DNA from: Thamnaconus septentrionalis
Lineage: Eukaryota; Chordata; Actinopteri; Tetraodontiformes; Monacanthidae
Assembly (NCBI GenBank): GCA_009823395.1
Contig: CM020511.1
Span: 13,479,501-13,543,500 of the forward strand
Length of the DNA stretch: 64,000 nt
Direction of reading: 5' to 3'
A program made the translations under genes and the position numbers. Shown in pieces: positions 37,718 to 48,608 of the stretch. How positions within the stretch are numbered: position 1 is the stretch's first letter; every line of letters starts with the position of its first letter. A model generated the notes under the pieces. That model saw nothing but the letters and a program-made list of their open reading frames with translations. It was not told where the DNA came from and did no database searches.

Positions 37718-38601
37718 CTTGTTCAGTACCTGACTGCTGGAATTTGCCAGTTTGAACTCCATCCTTGCCTAACTGTTGAGCTTATTCAGGTCCTTCAAAA
37801 TCCATCTTTGTTCTGGCACTGATCTAGCTATAATAGAGCGTTAATTCATAATGGCTCCACTTGTAACATTTTGGATGCCACTTTCAAGTAGTGCACCACA
37901 AGAGATTTAAAGATTTACAGTTCAATCACAAAAGTTTCCATTGTAGGATAGCAAAGTCATAAACATGCACCCGTTGATGCTTAAAACCATTTTCAACAAA
38001 CTAGATAAAAACTTGACACTTGCATTTAGGTCATGTGCTCTCAGAAATAGGTCATGTGCTCTCAGAAATAAAGTCATAAAAGGTCTCAATATATTTTCTT
38101 AATTATTTATTGCGTTTATGTTGTCAGATCAGGGTTGGGTTGCTTTGTTTTCCTGGAATGATGTTTATGGCATCCAAGTAAACAATAAGAGTTCTTCCTG
38201 GTCGCACAACAAAATGCTTCACACCTGATTGAATGTTAATTATTATTATTTGTTGGACAACAAAGTCATAAAACGTGAATATTAAAAATTTCGGGAACCA
38301 GTCACTGTTAGTGTTATCACCAGTAATAATATGTGAATAAAAATGTCAATGATTAAGCAAGCCCCTGTTAGGTGTGTCAGTGATGAGGCCAAGTAGCTAT
38401 AAATACCAACACATGAGCTCCAGTCCAGCATCAGACAGGAGAAGTCCAAGGAGCTGACAAGAGTCACCAGAAGAGTCAGAGGATTGAAGCAGTGGAAGTC
38501 GTCCAGTCTCCAACATGAAGACCTTCAGTGTTGCTGTTGCCGTGGCCGTCGTGCTCACCATCATCTGTATCCAGGAGAGCTCTGCTGTTTCTCCCTCTGA
38601 A
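37718..38601. repeat. inverted-repeat arm 2, unit A (promoter and exon 1 of the plus gene)
   Basis: Reverse complement of 34979-35862; the two arms flank about 1.85 kb. Both carry a full promoter and signal exon, so the pair of genes is divergently transcribed from near-identical control regions. Confidence 0.88.
38390..38514 (+). promoter_or_regulatory. core promoter of the unit A 11-Cys hepcidin
   Basis: TATAAATA at 38398-38405, then gagctccagtccagcatcag. The ATG lies about 110 bp downstream. Confidence 0.8.
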
Positions 38602-38991
38602 GTAAGAACTTGACTTGCACTCATTTCATTCTCTCATCAGCTTCACGATTCTTGTCTCTGGATTGATCATTTGACTGATTGACAGATTAAGGATGTGAAC
38701 GTGCCAGTGTACTTTGAGGATCCAGCTTTTGTGGGTCAAGCAATGTTAAATGCCACCACCAAGGTTTGTTCACTTCACTCAGTGAAGACACACAATGTTT
38801 TTTTCTTTTACCTCCAAAGTGCCTCCACACTGGGTAGAAGCATATAACACACATTACCTTGTTCATGTCTCTTGTCCTTCACACAGATGGCAACAAGTAA
38901 AGGAGCCCAACATGGCCGTTGCTGTGGCTGCTATTTTTGCTGTGGCTGCTGTCCCTTCATGTATGGATGTGGCATGTGCTGCAGGTGCTAA
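38515..38991 (+). CDS. hamp: 11-cysteine hepcidin-like peptide, unit A
   Basis: Exons 38515-38601, 38686-38763 and 38887-38991 encode 89 residues. Exon 1 is the common signal followed by SSAVSPSE. Exon 2 is a 26-residue propeptide, IKDVNVPVYFEDPAFVGQAM onward. Exon 3 reads MATSKGAQHGR, then CCGCYFCCGCC and PFMYGCGMCCRC followed by TAA. The hepcidin core C-x2-CC-x-CC-x5-C-x2-CC is intact, with an added CC-x before it and x-C after it, giving eleven cysteines. The odd count implies a free thiol or a dimer. No RX(K/R)R is present. A polyA signal AATAAA is at 39167-39172. It is nearly identical to the gene at 46334 outside the start of exon 3. Confidence 0.9.
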
Positions 38992-39457
38992 TGATATTGT
39001 CCCTGCACCAAATTCATCTGTCCAGTTATGATTTTGCTTTGAAACACCTTAATCTTAAATTGTGGTTGTGAATATTTCAGAATGCGTCTATACTGTGTTG
39101 TGTTACAGATTAAGTGTGATATTTGTTGTTACTGTTTCTCCATCATATGTTGCTCATTCTTAAGCAAATAAAGATAAATGGTCTACTTTAAAGAATGTAA
39201 TTGTATCTTTTCTTATTTATAGAAAATTGCCATTAAGATTATCATATGATTGGTCACGAAAAATGTCTGAAACCTTCTCTAAGTATGGATACATATGTTT
39301 CTTACATTAATAATTGGATTCTCATTATAATAGTAGGCATGAATGACAGCAAAGCAATTTAATCAAAGCAAGGTTTATTATCTTTAGTAAAACATACAAA
39401 GCAGTTGGTAAAACTAAATTAGAAAACAATATAATTTTATTTCACTGCACCAGTCTG

Positions 39458-39565
39458 GGATTCACTCAATCACCACTCACTGACAATCCATCACATTCAT
39501 ATGTTACTCTCAAAATATCTAAAAACAAAATAAAAATGTGGTTATCAGGTACTGAACATGTTTTG
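39458..39565 (+). pseudogene. second hepcidin 3'-flank remnant, unit A
   Basis: ggattcactcaatcaccactcac and the following ccatcac..tctaaaaac match the canonical-gene 3' flank again, downstream of the 11-Cys gene's own 3' flank. It is probably a trace of another lost copy. The unit B equivalent starts near 47300. Confidence 0.5.
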
Positions 39566-40730
39566 TTTGAACCCAAGAGTGTCTTTAATTCAAAGTATTT
39601 TGTGCGATAAAAGTTTGGATTCTTTAAATAAATGTCAATTTTCCTGAAATGTCCACATTGTCTTTTAAAAAAATAAATGGGTCGGGACATTATCGCGTTA
39701 ATTCGATAATCAATGCACAAAAAAATGACGGCGTTAAAAAATATATCGCATTTTTTTTTACACTCTAGACAACACGAAGCGTTCGCACGAGTTCCGGCAA
39801 TACGGAGTATAGCGACGCACTGAGTGGCGTCAGACAAGCGGAAGTCGGAGCAGTCGTAGTAGTATTTGGGCTAACAAGTTATCTGTGTTAACAACAAATG
39901 TGATGGATGACAATCAGGGACGTGCACAGATTGACACTAGGTGGTGCACCTGCCATTTTCCCCTCTGGCACAACGTCCCCTTTTTTTTTTTTTTTGAAAG
40001 TTCGTGTTTTGGCAAAACATTTTTGTTTGTTTGTTTGTTTGTTTTTACAGTGTACAATATGCAGCCAATGGTGATGACCCAAAATGTGTGTGTGTGTCCT
40101 TCTCAACTCGGCGCGGTGCCCCTCACCTTCCCCTTCCCTCCCTTGCCTGATCCCTTGGTTCACCTTACGGCCTATGAGCTTGATCTCAACATGACTGCGC
40201 ACACAGCGGCAGTGAGAGAGAGTGCAGCAGGCTGCAGCAGCAACACACACTGACACACATCCTCCACGGCCCGTTGCGCCATTCCCTCCTGGCTTTTGAT
40301 TGTTAATCAATCACCGTCCGTCATTCTCCTGACGTGCCCAAGTGAAGACCAAGCAAGCCAGGTAACAAATTAAACGAAACAAGGGTATTGGCTCGAGTTG
40401 CCAACCGTCCCATAAAATACAGAATTCTCCCGTATTTGAGAATGAAATGGTTCTTCCCGTTTTGAATCGAAAGGGGACAGGGTTTGTCCAGTATTTCTGA
40501 GTTGTCTTGAACCTAATTTTTTGTTTTGTTTTGGATGAAAACTCTAGTGCGCCTTACCTGCGAAAACAGCTGCAAGTATGGAAACGATGCAAATCTGCAA
40601 TCACAACATAATTGCATATGTATTATAAGGTAATAACCTGGAATAAATCTCACAGTCCGCATGTTTAACGCACTGCACAAGGTGCTCTTGTTTCCACTTG
40701 AACACCGCCACCTCAAAATGTCTGTGTACG
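39566..40730. other. non-genic stretch, unclassified transposon-like debris, unit A
   Basis: Contains attatcgcgttaattcgataa and a cggaagtcggagcagtcgta stretch that look transposon-derived, then CpG-richer sequence with gattgttaatcaatcaccgtc. It is duplicated in unit B (47.40-48.61 kb). No coding frame is credible. Confidence 0.45.
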
Positions 40731-41440
40731 TGTCACGGTCTCCAAGCCAACACTCTGCCCATAGCCAACACTCTGCCCCTATTATCTTGATAGCCAACAA
40801 TCTTCGCCTTTGATCTGCACTGTCTTTATTAACCAGTCTCCCACGTTTCCCAGTTGCCAGGAGATTATCTGTTTTGCATTGCACCAGTGATCCAGCGCCT
40901 GTCTCCTCGTTGTACTCCTTCGTTCCCCGGTTGACCACTGCCCGTCTCCGATCCTGTCTCCGCCTCGTCCTCGGACCGATTCCCCGGTACCCACCCTGCT
41001 CGGCTCTCCAGCGCCTGTCTCCTTGTTGTACTCCTTCGTTCCCCAGTTGACCACAGCCCGTCTCCGACCTTGCCCCCGCCTCGTCCTCGGACCGATTCCC
41101 CGGCACCGACCCTGCTCGGCTCTCGACTACGTCCCTCGTCTGCCCCGTCTGGATCCTTCGTTCCCCGGTTATCAACAGCCCGTCTCCGACCCTGCCCCCG
41201 CCTCATCCTCGGACCGATTCCCCGGTAACGACCCTGCTCGGCTCTGACTCCGTTCCTCGTCTGCCCCGTCTGGATCCTGTCGCTGTTATCGACCTCCACC
41301 CGTCCCCGACGCCGATCTCGCCTGCCTGTCTCACTGCCTGCACTGGTTCTCGACCCTGGACTGCCCGACCTCCCCGTTTCAATAAACCTCTTAAATTGCA
41401 TCAGTGGTTGTCGTGCATTTGAGTCCACCAACACCTGACA
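40731..41440 (+). mobile_element. solo LTR (about 710 bp) with 5 bp TSD gtacg, unit A
   Basis: Starts TGTCACGG and ends CCTGACA, with identical gtacg at 40726-40730 and 41441-41445. AATAAA lies at 41381-41386 about 55 bp before the end, as in the R region of an LTR. The inside is GC-rich with about three tandem units of roughly 120 bp (marker cctcggaccgat at 40969, 41085 and about 41207). No internal retrotransposon domain flanks it, so it is a solo LTR left by recombination. Long open frames inside are compositional. Confidence 0.82.
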
Positions 41441-41445
41441 GTACG

Positions 41446-42214
41446 CCACTGATGACAATGATAGAGTAATCTGGCTAAGGATGGGAAATTCATATTTTAA
41501 AAAAGAGTGGATGGAATCCTGGACGAGAGCACTATTCTGTGCAAACGAGTTTGTGTTCCACAGCAGTTATTCAAGCCACAGGTACCACCTGAATGTATAA
41601 CATGTAGCAGGTAGTACGAACACTGGAGCTAATAACAACGTCAGAGCGCCGAATAAACCAAGTTGCCAACCAGATGTTGCAAAATCATTCACATTCTCTC
41701 TCTACTCTAAAAGTACAGCTACTTTTTTCTCTCTCTCTTTTTTTTAACGATCCGGTGAAAGTACTGATTCAACTCCTTTACTCACAGTACTGGACTTCTG
41801 AAATGTAGAAATAAAATGTTTTTGGCCCATTAAAGAAACAATACATTTGTTGATAATTTTGAAAAAAAAAAAAATTAAAAAGTTGTGACAGAATAATCTG
41901 GAATGAACTCACCAGAGATTTAGCGTCAGCATCTGGATAATTTTTGAAAAGCTTTGCTACTCTCAATAGTCCAGTTTTGTTATTTTTCAACTGCAGCACA
42001 AACAAACTGTAATCAGTCATAGTTATGACCGATGAACCATTATTGGATGTTTATACTTTTATTAAAAGTAGTCAATGTTGTTTTCTACATTTCCATTTTT
42101 CTTGTACTGAAAATGTACTAAACAGTAACCCCAACGTCGAGGCACTGTCAAATATATCTCCATCTAAGATATGATCCAGGTTTTTTTTTTTTTATTGAAC
42201 TACACACCAGCATA
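41446..42214. other. AT-rich non-genic tail of unit A
   Basis: Matches 49340-50103 in unit B. No gene is seen. Confidence 0.6.
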
Positions 42215-42766
42215 GTTCAAATAGCTACACTTAAAGCAAGAACAACTATAAGAAGTGAATTTCTTTTAACATAAATTATTTTAAATACTTATGAACGCAA
42301 TAGTAAGACATGTTTTCTAAATGTAAGTAGGAGAAAATACAGATATGCATCTTCTTTTTCCCAATAAGTAGATAATGTGTGCCCTGAGTTACATAAATGA
42401 TATATAAAAAAAAACTTCATAAACATTTTCAAATTTATAGAACTCAACCTTTGTTTTTTTTTTATCTATTGTTGCCTGCGATAAAGTTGCATTAATTTGG
42501 TTTTGCCAATACAAATGTTCATGTGGTTGTTGGTAGAATGTATGGTTTTGTAAAGTTTACATAAAAGAAAAAAAGCAATTAAATCCATCAGAGAATTTAT
42601 CTTTATTTGCTGAAGCATGAGAAAAAAAGCAGTAACAACAGAAATCACACTTAATCTGTAACACACCACAATACAGAAGCATCCTCAAATATTCACAACC
42701 ACATTTGAAAACATTGCATTTTAGAGTGAAATCAAAACTGGACATATGAACTTGGTGCAGGAACAA

Positions 42767-43271
42767 TCACAACCGGCACTTGCAGCAGACTCCACATGAA
42801 CTCTTGAAGGAGCAACAGTTGCAGCAATAGCGGCAGTGACAGACAAGTTTCGCTTTGGCTCCTTTGCTCTCTGGCAGCTGTGTGAAAGACAAGAGACATG
42901 AGCAAGGTGTTGATCTGCAGCATCACCTCTCAATCTGTTGCTCCTCTCTGCTTCTACCCAGTGTGTGGAGGCATTATGGACATAAAAACTGCTGTGTGTC
43001 TTCTTTGAGTCAAGCAAACAAACCTTGGTTCCGGCCTCTGACGCTGCTTCACCCACAGCATCTGGCTCCTCAAAGTCCACAGGCACGTTGATTTCTGGCA
43101 TCTGTAAATCATCCGGTTGATCAATCCAGTGACAAAAAAGTGCAGCTGATGAGAGAATGAAATGAGTGCAGGTCAAGTTCTTACTTCAGGTGGAGGACCA
43201 GCAGAGCTCTCCTGGATACAGATGATGGTGAGCACGACGGCCACGGCAATAGCAACACTGAAGGTCTTCAT
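42767..43271 (-). CDS. hamp: 10-cysteine hepcidin-like peptide, unit B
   Basis: Exons 43185-43271, 43024-43101 and 42767-42877 encode 91 residues. It differs from the unit A copy by V-to-I in the signal (SVAIAVAV), D-to-E and V-to-A in the propeptide (FEEPDAVGEAA) and N-to-K before the core (AKAKLV). The mature core CHCRYCCNCC, SFKSSCGVCCKCRL is unchanged. The N-to-K change makes KAK, still not an RX(K/R)R site. TATA is at 43383-43390 and the polyA signal at 42602-42607. All changes are replacements in a background of little silent change, which is worth a formal test. Confidence 0.9.
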
Positions 43272-43400
43272 GTTTGGAGGCTTGGACGACTTCCACTGCT
43301 TCAATCCTATGACTCTTCTGGCGACTCTTGTCAGCTCCTTGGACTTCTCCTGTCTGATGCTGGACTGGAGCTCATGTGTTGGTATTTATAGCTACTTGGC
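43272..43400 (-). promoter_or_regulatory. core promoter of the unit B 10-Cys hepcidin
   Basis: TATAAATA (minus) at 43383-43390. The inverted-repeat arm upstream is shortened by a deletion relative to unit A and ends near 43754. Confidence 0.8.
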
Positions 43401-43916
43401 CTCATCACTGACACACCTAAATGGGGCTTGCTTAATAATTGACATTTTTATTCACATATTATTACTGGTGATAACACTAACAGTGACCGGTTCCCGAAAT
43501 ATTTAATATCCACGTTTACGACTTTGTTGTCCAACAAATGAAAACTTTTGTGATGGACTATAAAGCTTTAAATCTCTTGTGGTGCACTACTTGAAAGTGG
43601 CATCCAAAATAAGTGGAGCCGTTATGAATTACCTCTTTATTATAGCTAGATCAGTGCCAGAACAAAGATGGACTTTGGATTTTTCTGATTGAGCTCAACA
43701 GTTAGGCAAGGACGGAGTTCAAACTGGCAAATTCCAGCAGTCAGGTACTGAACATGAAGTGTTTCATGGACCAGTTACACTTTAATACAGGGGAGAACAT
43801 CATCTCTACCCCAAAGGGAGAAGCCTGGGATGAGTTTGGTGAAGTGGTACAGGGTTGATCTCAATGACAGGCAGAGTGTGAAGGAGATGCTTCTCCAGGC
43901 AAAAACTGGGATGAAA

Positions 43917-44490
43917 ACTTTGGGCTGCTCTGACTTGCTCTGCTTTATTGGCCACAGTGATCTAATTTGCAATGGAAACATAGTGAATATTCACGTTCAC
44001 ATAGTGAATATCAAGCTCCATACTGATATCCATCCATCCATCCATCCATTCATCTTCCATACCCGTTTCCTCCTGCACTCAGGGTCGCAGAGGTTTGCTG
44101 GAGCAATGTCATAGGGTGAAGGCAGGGTACACCCTAAGCAAGTCGCCAGTTTGCAGGCCCACATAGGAAAACAATAATGCGCCTATTCATACTCACACAC
44201 CTAAAGCCAATTCAGTTCCCAATTTGAAACACATGGATTCTTTTCTTTTCTTTTTTTTTTTTTTTTTTTTTTTACTGTGGGAGCAATTGAAATTACACAG
44301 AAAGAACTCACGCAGACACATGGAGAACTTGCAAACTCCACACAGAAAGGCCCCAGTCCCAGGAAATTCCACCCTCGACCCTCTCGTCTGGAAGGCGAGA
44401 GAGCTAACCACCCCTGCTCAAATCAGAATCAGCCAAGAATTGACACTACTCACATGTGGCCAGCAATTGGAAGATAAAAAACACCTCTGA
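43917..44490 (+). repeat. SINE-like teleost interspersed repeat with (CCAT)n and poly-T, unit B
   Basis: ccatccatccatcc (44031-44049), gcagggtacaccctaagc, a long T run (about 44248-44272), then gcaaactccacacagaaa. It is the fullest of three copies and is shared with unit C. Confidence 0.72.
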
Positions 44491-44716
44491 GCCACATATG
44501 GGTCAAGTGAACACCCAGTGGAAAAAATGCCTTATCGAAGAAAAGAAAATCTGGATCAGAGCGTACGATGACTGTAACTACGACTGACTATCAGGACATG
44601 TTTTGTTTTTTTTAAGTGAGGAAGCTGAAACTTTCTTTAATTGAGCATGAGAACTTTCTTTTAGTAGTCTAATTGTAATAAGAGGCTTTATTAGAATGGG
44701 ATTCAATGGGATACCT

Positions 44717-45420
44717 GGATTCACTCAACCAACACGCAATTACTATCCATCATATTTAGACGAAACTCTTAAAATAAATTAGAAAAAAACAAACAAACAA
44801 CAACAAAAAAAGCTACCCAACGTGTTTCTGGAGGAGGTCAAACATTATTATTTGAAGACATTTGTGCACATTTTCTGGCTATGCTATTTAACAAAATAAA
44901 AAATGGACAATAATTAATTGTTTCTGATGTGTTTTCATGCTCTCTGTTTTCATATGAGTTTTGTTTCAAATTCACACCTACAGTTATACTGCACTAGTGT
45001 GTAAGACAATATTTGCAATTGCAAAAGGTGGAACATTGACAATTCTACCTGTCCAGTAATCATGGGGGCCACGGACGATTCCATCATTAAACATGAATGC
45101 TTAACAGGCTTTATGGGAAGTGGTCCAAAACCACTTTTTAGTCAATTGGCACCATACACCTGTTAATGCTTCAAAGCATTTTCCACTAAATCGTTAACTA
45201 GATAATAACTTGACGCTTTGTGGATTAAGTCCAGATGCTTTCAGAAATAAAGTCATAAAATGTGTCAATATATTTTCTGAATTATTTATTATTTTTATGT
45301 TGTCAAATGAGGGTTGGGTCACTTTGTTTTTTCCTGGAGTGATATTTATGGTTTCTCAGTAAACAATAACAGTCCTTCCTGGTCACACAACAAAATGCAT
45401 AACACGTGATTGAATGTTAA
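44717..45420 (+). pseudogene. ghost of a lost canonical hepcidin gene: 3' flank only, unit B
   Basis: Copy of 36889-37600, with the same absence of coding exons upstream, so the loss predates the A/B duplication. Confidence 0.7.
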
Positions 45421-45423
45421 TTA

Positions 45424-45536
45424 TTTTGGGGGGGATTTCCTTCTCTATTCCCAGCATCCCAGCAGTATGTGATGCAGGCAGGTTCCTGACAGCAACTTCT
45501 GTACTTGTAGATGCTGTCAGTGATGAGGCCAAGTGG
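45424..45536 (+). promoter_or_regulatory. orphan hepcidin promoter, cut before TATA, unit B
   Basis: Copy of 37602-37717, with ggggatttcc at 45431-45440, joined at 45537 to the inverted-repeat arm. Confidence 0.75.
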
Positions 45537-46204
45537 CTTGTTCAGTACCTGACTGCTGGAATTTGCCAGTTTGAACTCCATCCTTGCCTAACTGTTGAGC
45601 TTATTCAGGTCCTTCAAAATCCATCTTTGTTCTGGCACTGATCTAGCTATAATAGAGCGTTAATTCATAATGGCTCCACTTGTAACATTTTGGATGCCAC
45701 TTTCAAGTAGTGCACCACAAGAGATTTAAAGATTTACAGTTCAATCACAAAAGTTTCCATTGTAGGATAGCAAAGTCATAAACATGCACCCGTTGATGCT
45801 TAAAACCATTTTCAACAAACTAGATAAAAACTTGACACTTGCATTTAGGTCATGTGCTCTCAGAAATAGGTCATGTGCTCTCAGAAATAAAGTCATAAAA
45901 GGTCTCAATATATTTTCTTAATTATTTATTGCGTTTATGTTGTCAGATCAGGGTTGGGTTGCTTTGTTTTCCTGGAATGATGTTTATGGCATCTAAGTAA
46001 ACAATAAGAGTTCTTCCTGGTCGCACAACAAAATGCTTCACACCTGATTGAATGTTAATTATTATTATTTGTTGGACAACAAAGTCATAAAACGTGAATA
46101 TTAAATATTTCGGGAACCAGTCACTGTTAGTGTTATCACCAGTAATAATATGTGAATAAAAATGTCAATGATCAAGCAAGCCCCTGTTAGGTGTGTCAGT
46201 GATG

Positions 46205-46333
46205 AGGCCAAGTAGCTATAAATACCAACACATGAGCTCCAGTCCAGCATCAGACAGGAGAAGTCCAAGGAGCTGACAAGAGTCACCAGAAGAGTCAGAG
46301 GATTGAAGCAGTGGAAGTCGTCCAGTCTCCAAC
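46205..46333 (+). promoter_or_regulatory. core promoter of the poly-His hepcidin
   Basis: TATAAATA at 46217-46224 with the cluster-wide leader. Confidence 0.8.
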
Positions 46334-46837
46334 ATGAAGACCTTCAGTGTTGCTGTTGCCGTGGCCGTCGTGCTCACCATCATCTGTATCCAGGAGAGCT
46401 CTGCTGTTTCTCCCTCTGAAGTAAGAACTTGACTTGCACTCATTTCATTCTCTCATCAGCTTCACGATTCTTGTCTCTGGATTGATCATTTGACTTATTG
46501 ACAGATTAAGGATGTGAACGTGCCAGTGTACTTTGAGGATCCAGCTTTTGTGGGTCAAGCAATGTTAAATGCCACCACCAAGGTTTGTTCACTTCACTCA
46601 GTGAAGACACACAATGTTTTTGTTTTTTGTTTTTTTTACCTCTTAAGTGCCTCCACACTGGGTCGAAGTATATAACACACATTACCTTGTTCATGTCTCT
46701 TACCCTTCACACAGATGGCAGAGAGCAAACGACACCATCATCATCATCATCATTATCAACCGTGCTGTGGCTGCTATTTTTGCTGTGGCTGCTGTCCCTT
46801 CATGTATGGATGTGGCATGTGCTGCAGGTGCCAATGA
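46334..46837 (+). CDS. hamp: hepcidin-like peptide with seven consecutive histidines and 11 cysteines
   Basis: Exons 46334-46420, 46505-46582 and 46715-46837 encode 95 residues. Exons 1 and 2 encode the same protein as the unit A copy. Exon 3 differs: MAESKR, seven His (CAC plus six CAT), YQP, then CCGCYFCCGCC and PFMYGCGMCCRCQ. The segment between ATGGCA and TGCTGTGGC (33 nt in A, 45 nt here) has been replaced. The dibasic KR lies directly before the His run and is the only likely prohormone-cleavage site, so a mature peptide could begin with the histidines (inference). Poly-His next to a cysteine-rich core suggests metal binding or pH-switched charge. Frame, splice sites and polyA signal (47010-47015) are intact. 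The out-of-frame reading gives an isoleucine run and is not real. Confidence 0.9.
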
Positions 46838-47299
46838 TATTGTCCCTGCACCAAATTCATCTGTCCAGTTATGATTTTGCTTTGAAACACCTTAATCTTA
46901 AATTGTGGTTGTGAATATTTCAGAATGCGTCTATACTGTGTTGTGTTACAGATTAAGTGTGATATTTGTTGTTACTGTTTCTCCATCATATGTTGCTCAT
47001 TCTTAAGCAAATAAAGATAAATGGTCTACTTTAAAGAATGTAATTGTATCTTTTCTTATTTATAGAAAATTGCCATTAAGATTATCATATGATTGGTCAC
47101 GAAAAATGTCTGAAACCTTCTCTAAGTATGGATACATATGTTTCTTACATTAATAATTGGATTCTCATTATAATAGCAGGCATGAATGACAGCAAAGCAA
47201 TTTAATCAAAGCAAGGTTTATTATCTTTAGTAAAACATACAAAGCAGTTGGTAAAACTAAATTAGAAAACAATATAATTTTATTTCACTGCACCAGACT

Positions 47300-48608
47300 G
47301 GGATTCACTCAATCACCACTCACTGACAATCCATCACATTCATATGTTACTCTCAAAATATCTAAAAACAAAATAAAAATGTGGCTGAACATGTTTGGTT
47401 TGAACCCAAGAGTGTCTTTAATTCAAAATATTTTGTGCAATAAACTTTTGGAATCTTTCAATAAATGTCAATTTTCCTGAAATGTCCACATTGTCTTCTA
47501 AAAAAAAATGGGTTGGGACATTATCGCGTTAATTCGATAATCAATGCACAAAAAAATGACGGCGTTAAAAAATATGTCGCTTTTTTTTTTTTTTTTACAC
47601 TCTAGACAACACGAAGCGTTCGCACGAGTTCCGGCAATACGGAGTATAGCGACGCACTGAGTGGCGTCAGACAAGCGGAAGTCGGAGCAGTCGTAGTAGT
47701 ATTTGGGCTAACAAGTTATCTGTGCTAACAACAAATGTGATGGATGACAATCAGGGACGTGCACAGATAGACACTAGGTGGTGCTCGAGCACCTGCCATT
47801 TTCCCGTCTGGCGCAACGTGCCCTTTTTTTTTTTTTTGAAAGTTCGTGTTTTGGCACAACGTTTTTGTTTGTTTGTTTGTTTGTTTTTACAGTGTACAGT
47901 ATGCGGCCAGTGGTGTCATCTCTCAATTGTGGATTAATATGCATTTATGACCCAAAATGTGTGTGTGTGTCCTTCTCGAGTCGGCGCGGTGCCCCTCGCC
48001 TTCCCCTTCCCTCCCTTGCCTAATCCCTTGGTTCACTTTACGGCCTATGAGCTTGATCTCAACATGACTGCGCACACAGCGGCAGTGAGAGAGAGTGCAG
48101 CAGGCTGCAGCAGCAACACACACTGACACACATCCTCCACTGCCCGTCGCACCATTCCCTCCCGGCTTTTGATTGTTAATCAATCACCGTCCGTCATTCT
48201 CCTGACGTGCCCAAGTGAAGACCAAGCAAGCCAGGTAACAAATTAAACGAAACAAGGGTATTGGCTCGAGTTGCCAACCGTCCCATAAAATACAGAATTC
48301 TCCGTATTTGAGAATGAAATGGTTCTTCCTGCTTTTGAATCTAAAGGGACAGGGTTTGTCCAGTATTTCTGAGTTGTCTTGAACCTAATTTTGTTTTGTT
48401 TTGATGAAAACTCTAGTGCGCCTTACCTGCGAAAACAGCTGCAAGTATGGAAACGATGCAAATCTGCAATCACAACATAATTGTATATGTATTATAAGGT
48501 AATAACCTGGAATAAATCTCACAGTCCGGTGCATGTTTAACGTGACTGCGGTCAAGGTGCTCTTGTTTCCACTCTTGAACACCGCCACCTCAAAATGTCT
48601 GTGTAACG
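47300..48608. other. non-genic stretch, unit B counterpart of 39.46-40.73 kb
   Basis: Begins with the hepcidin 3'-flank remnant, then the same transposon-like debris and GC-richer stretch as unit A. No gene is seen. Confidence 0.5.

Larger units (their letters stand above)
34265..42214. repeat. segmental duplication unit A
   Basis: Tandem copy of 42.49-50.10 kb. Both units hold, in order, a minus 10-Cys hepcidin, a SINE-like repeat, a ghost hepcidin 3' flank and orphan promoter, a plus 11-Cys hepcidin, a non-genic GC-rich stretch, a solo LTR and an AT-rich tail. The offset is about 8206 bp at the left and 7819 bp after about 37 kb. This is because B lost about 310 bp (A 35330-35640) and about 340 bp (A 36375-36715), while A lost about 250 bp of the SINE-like repeat. 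Confidence 0.92.

Noticed and set aside
40513..41458. Long minus-strand frames rich in Arg/Gly over the LTR
   Set aside because: They follow the about 120 bp GC-rich tandem units of the LTR and have no similarity to a known protein.
46585..46914. Alternative frame with a poly-isoleucine run
   Set aside because: It is the +1 reading of the CAT repeat. The spliced hepcidin frame gives histidines and a full cysteine core.
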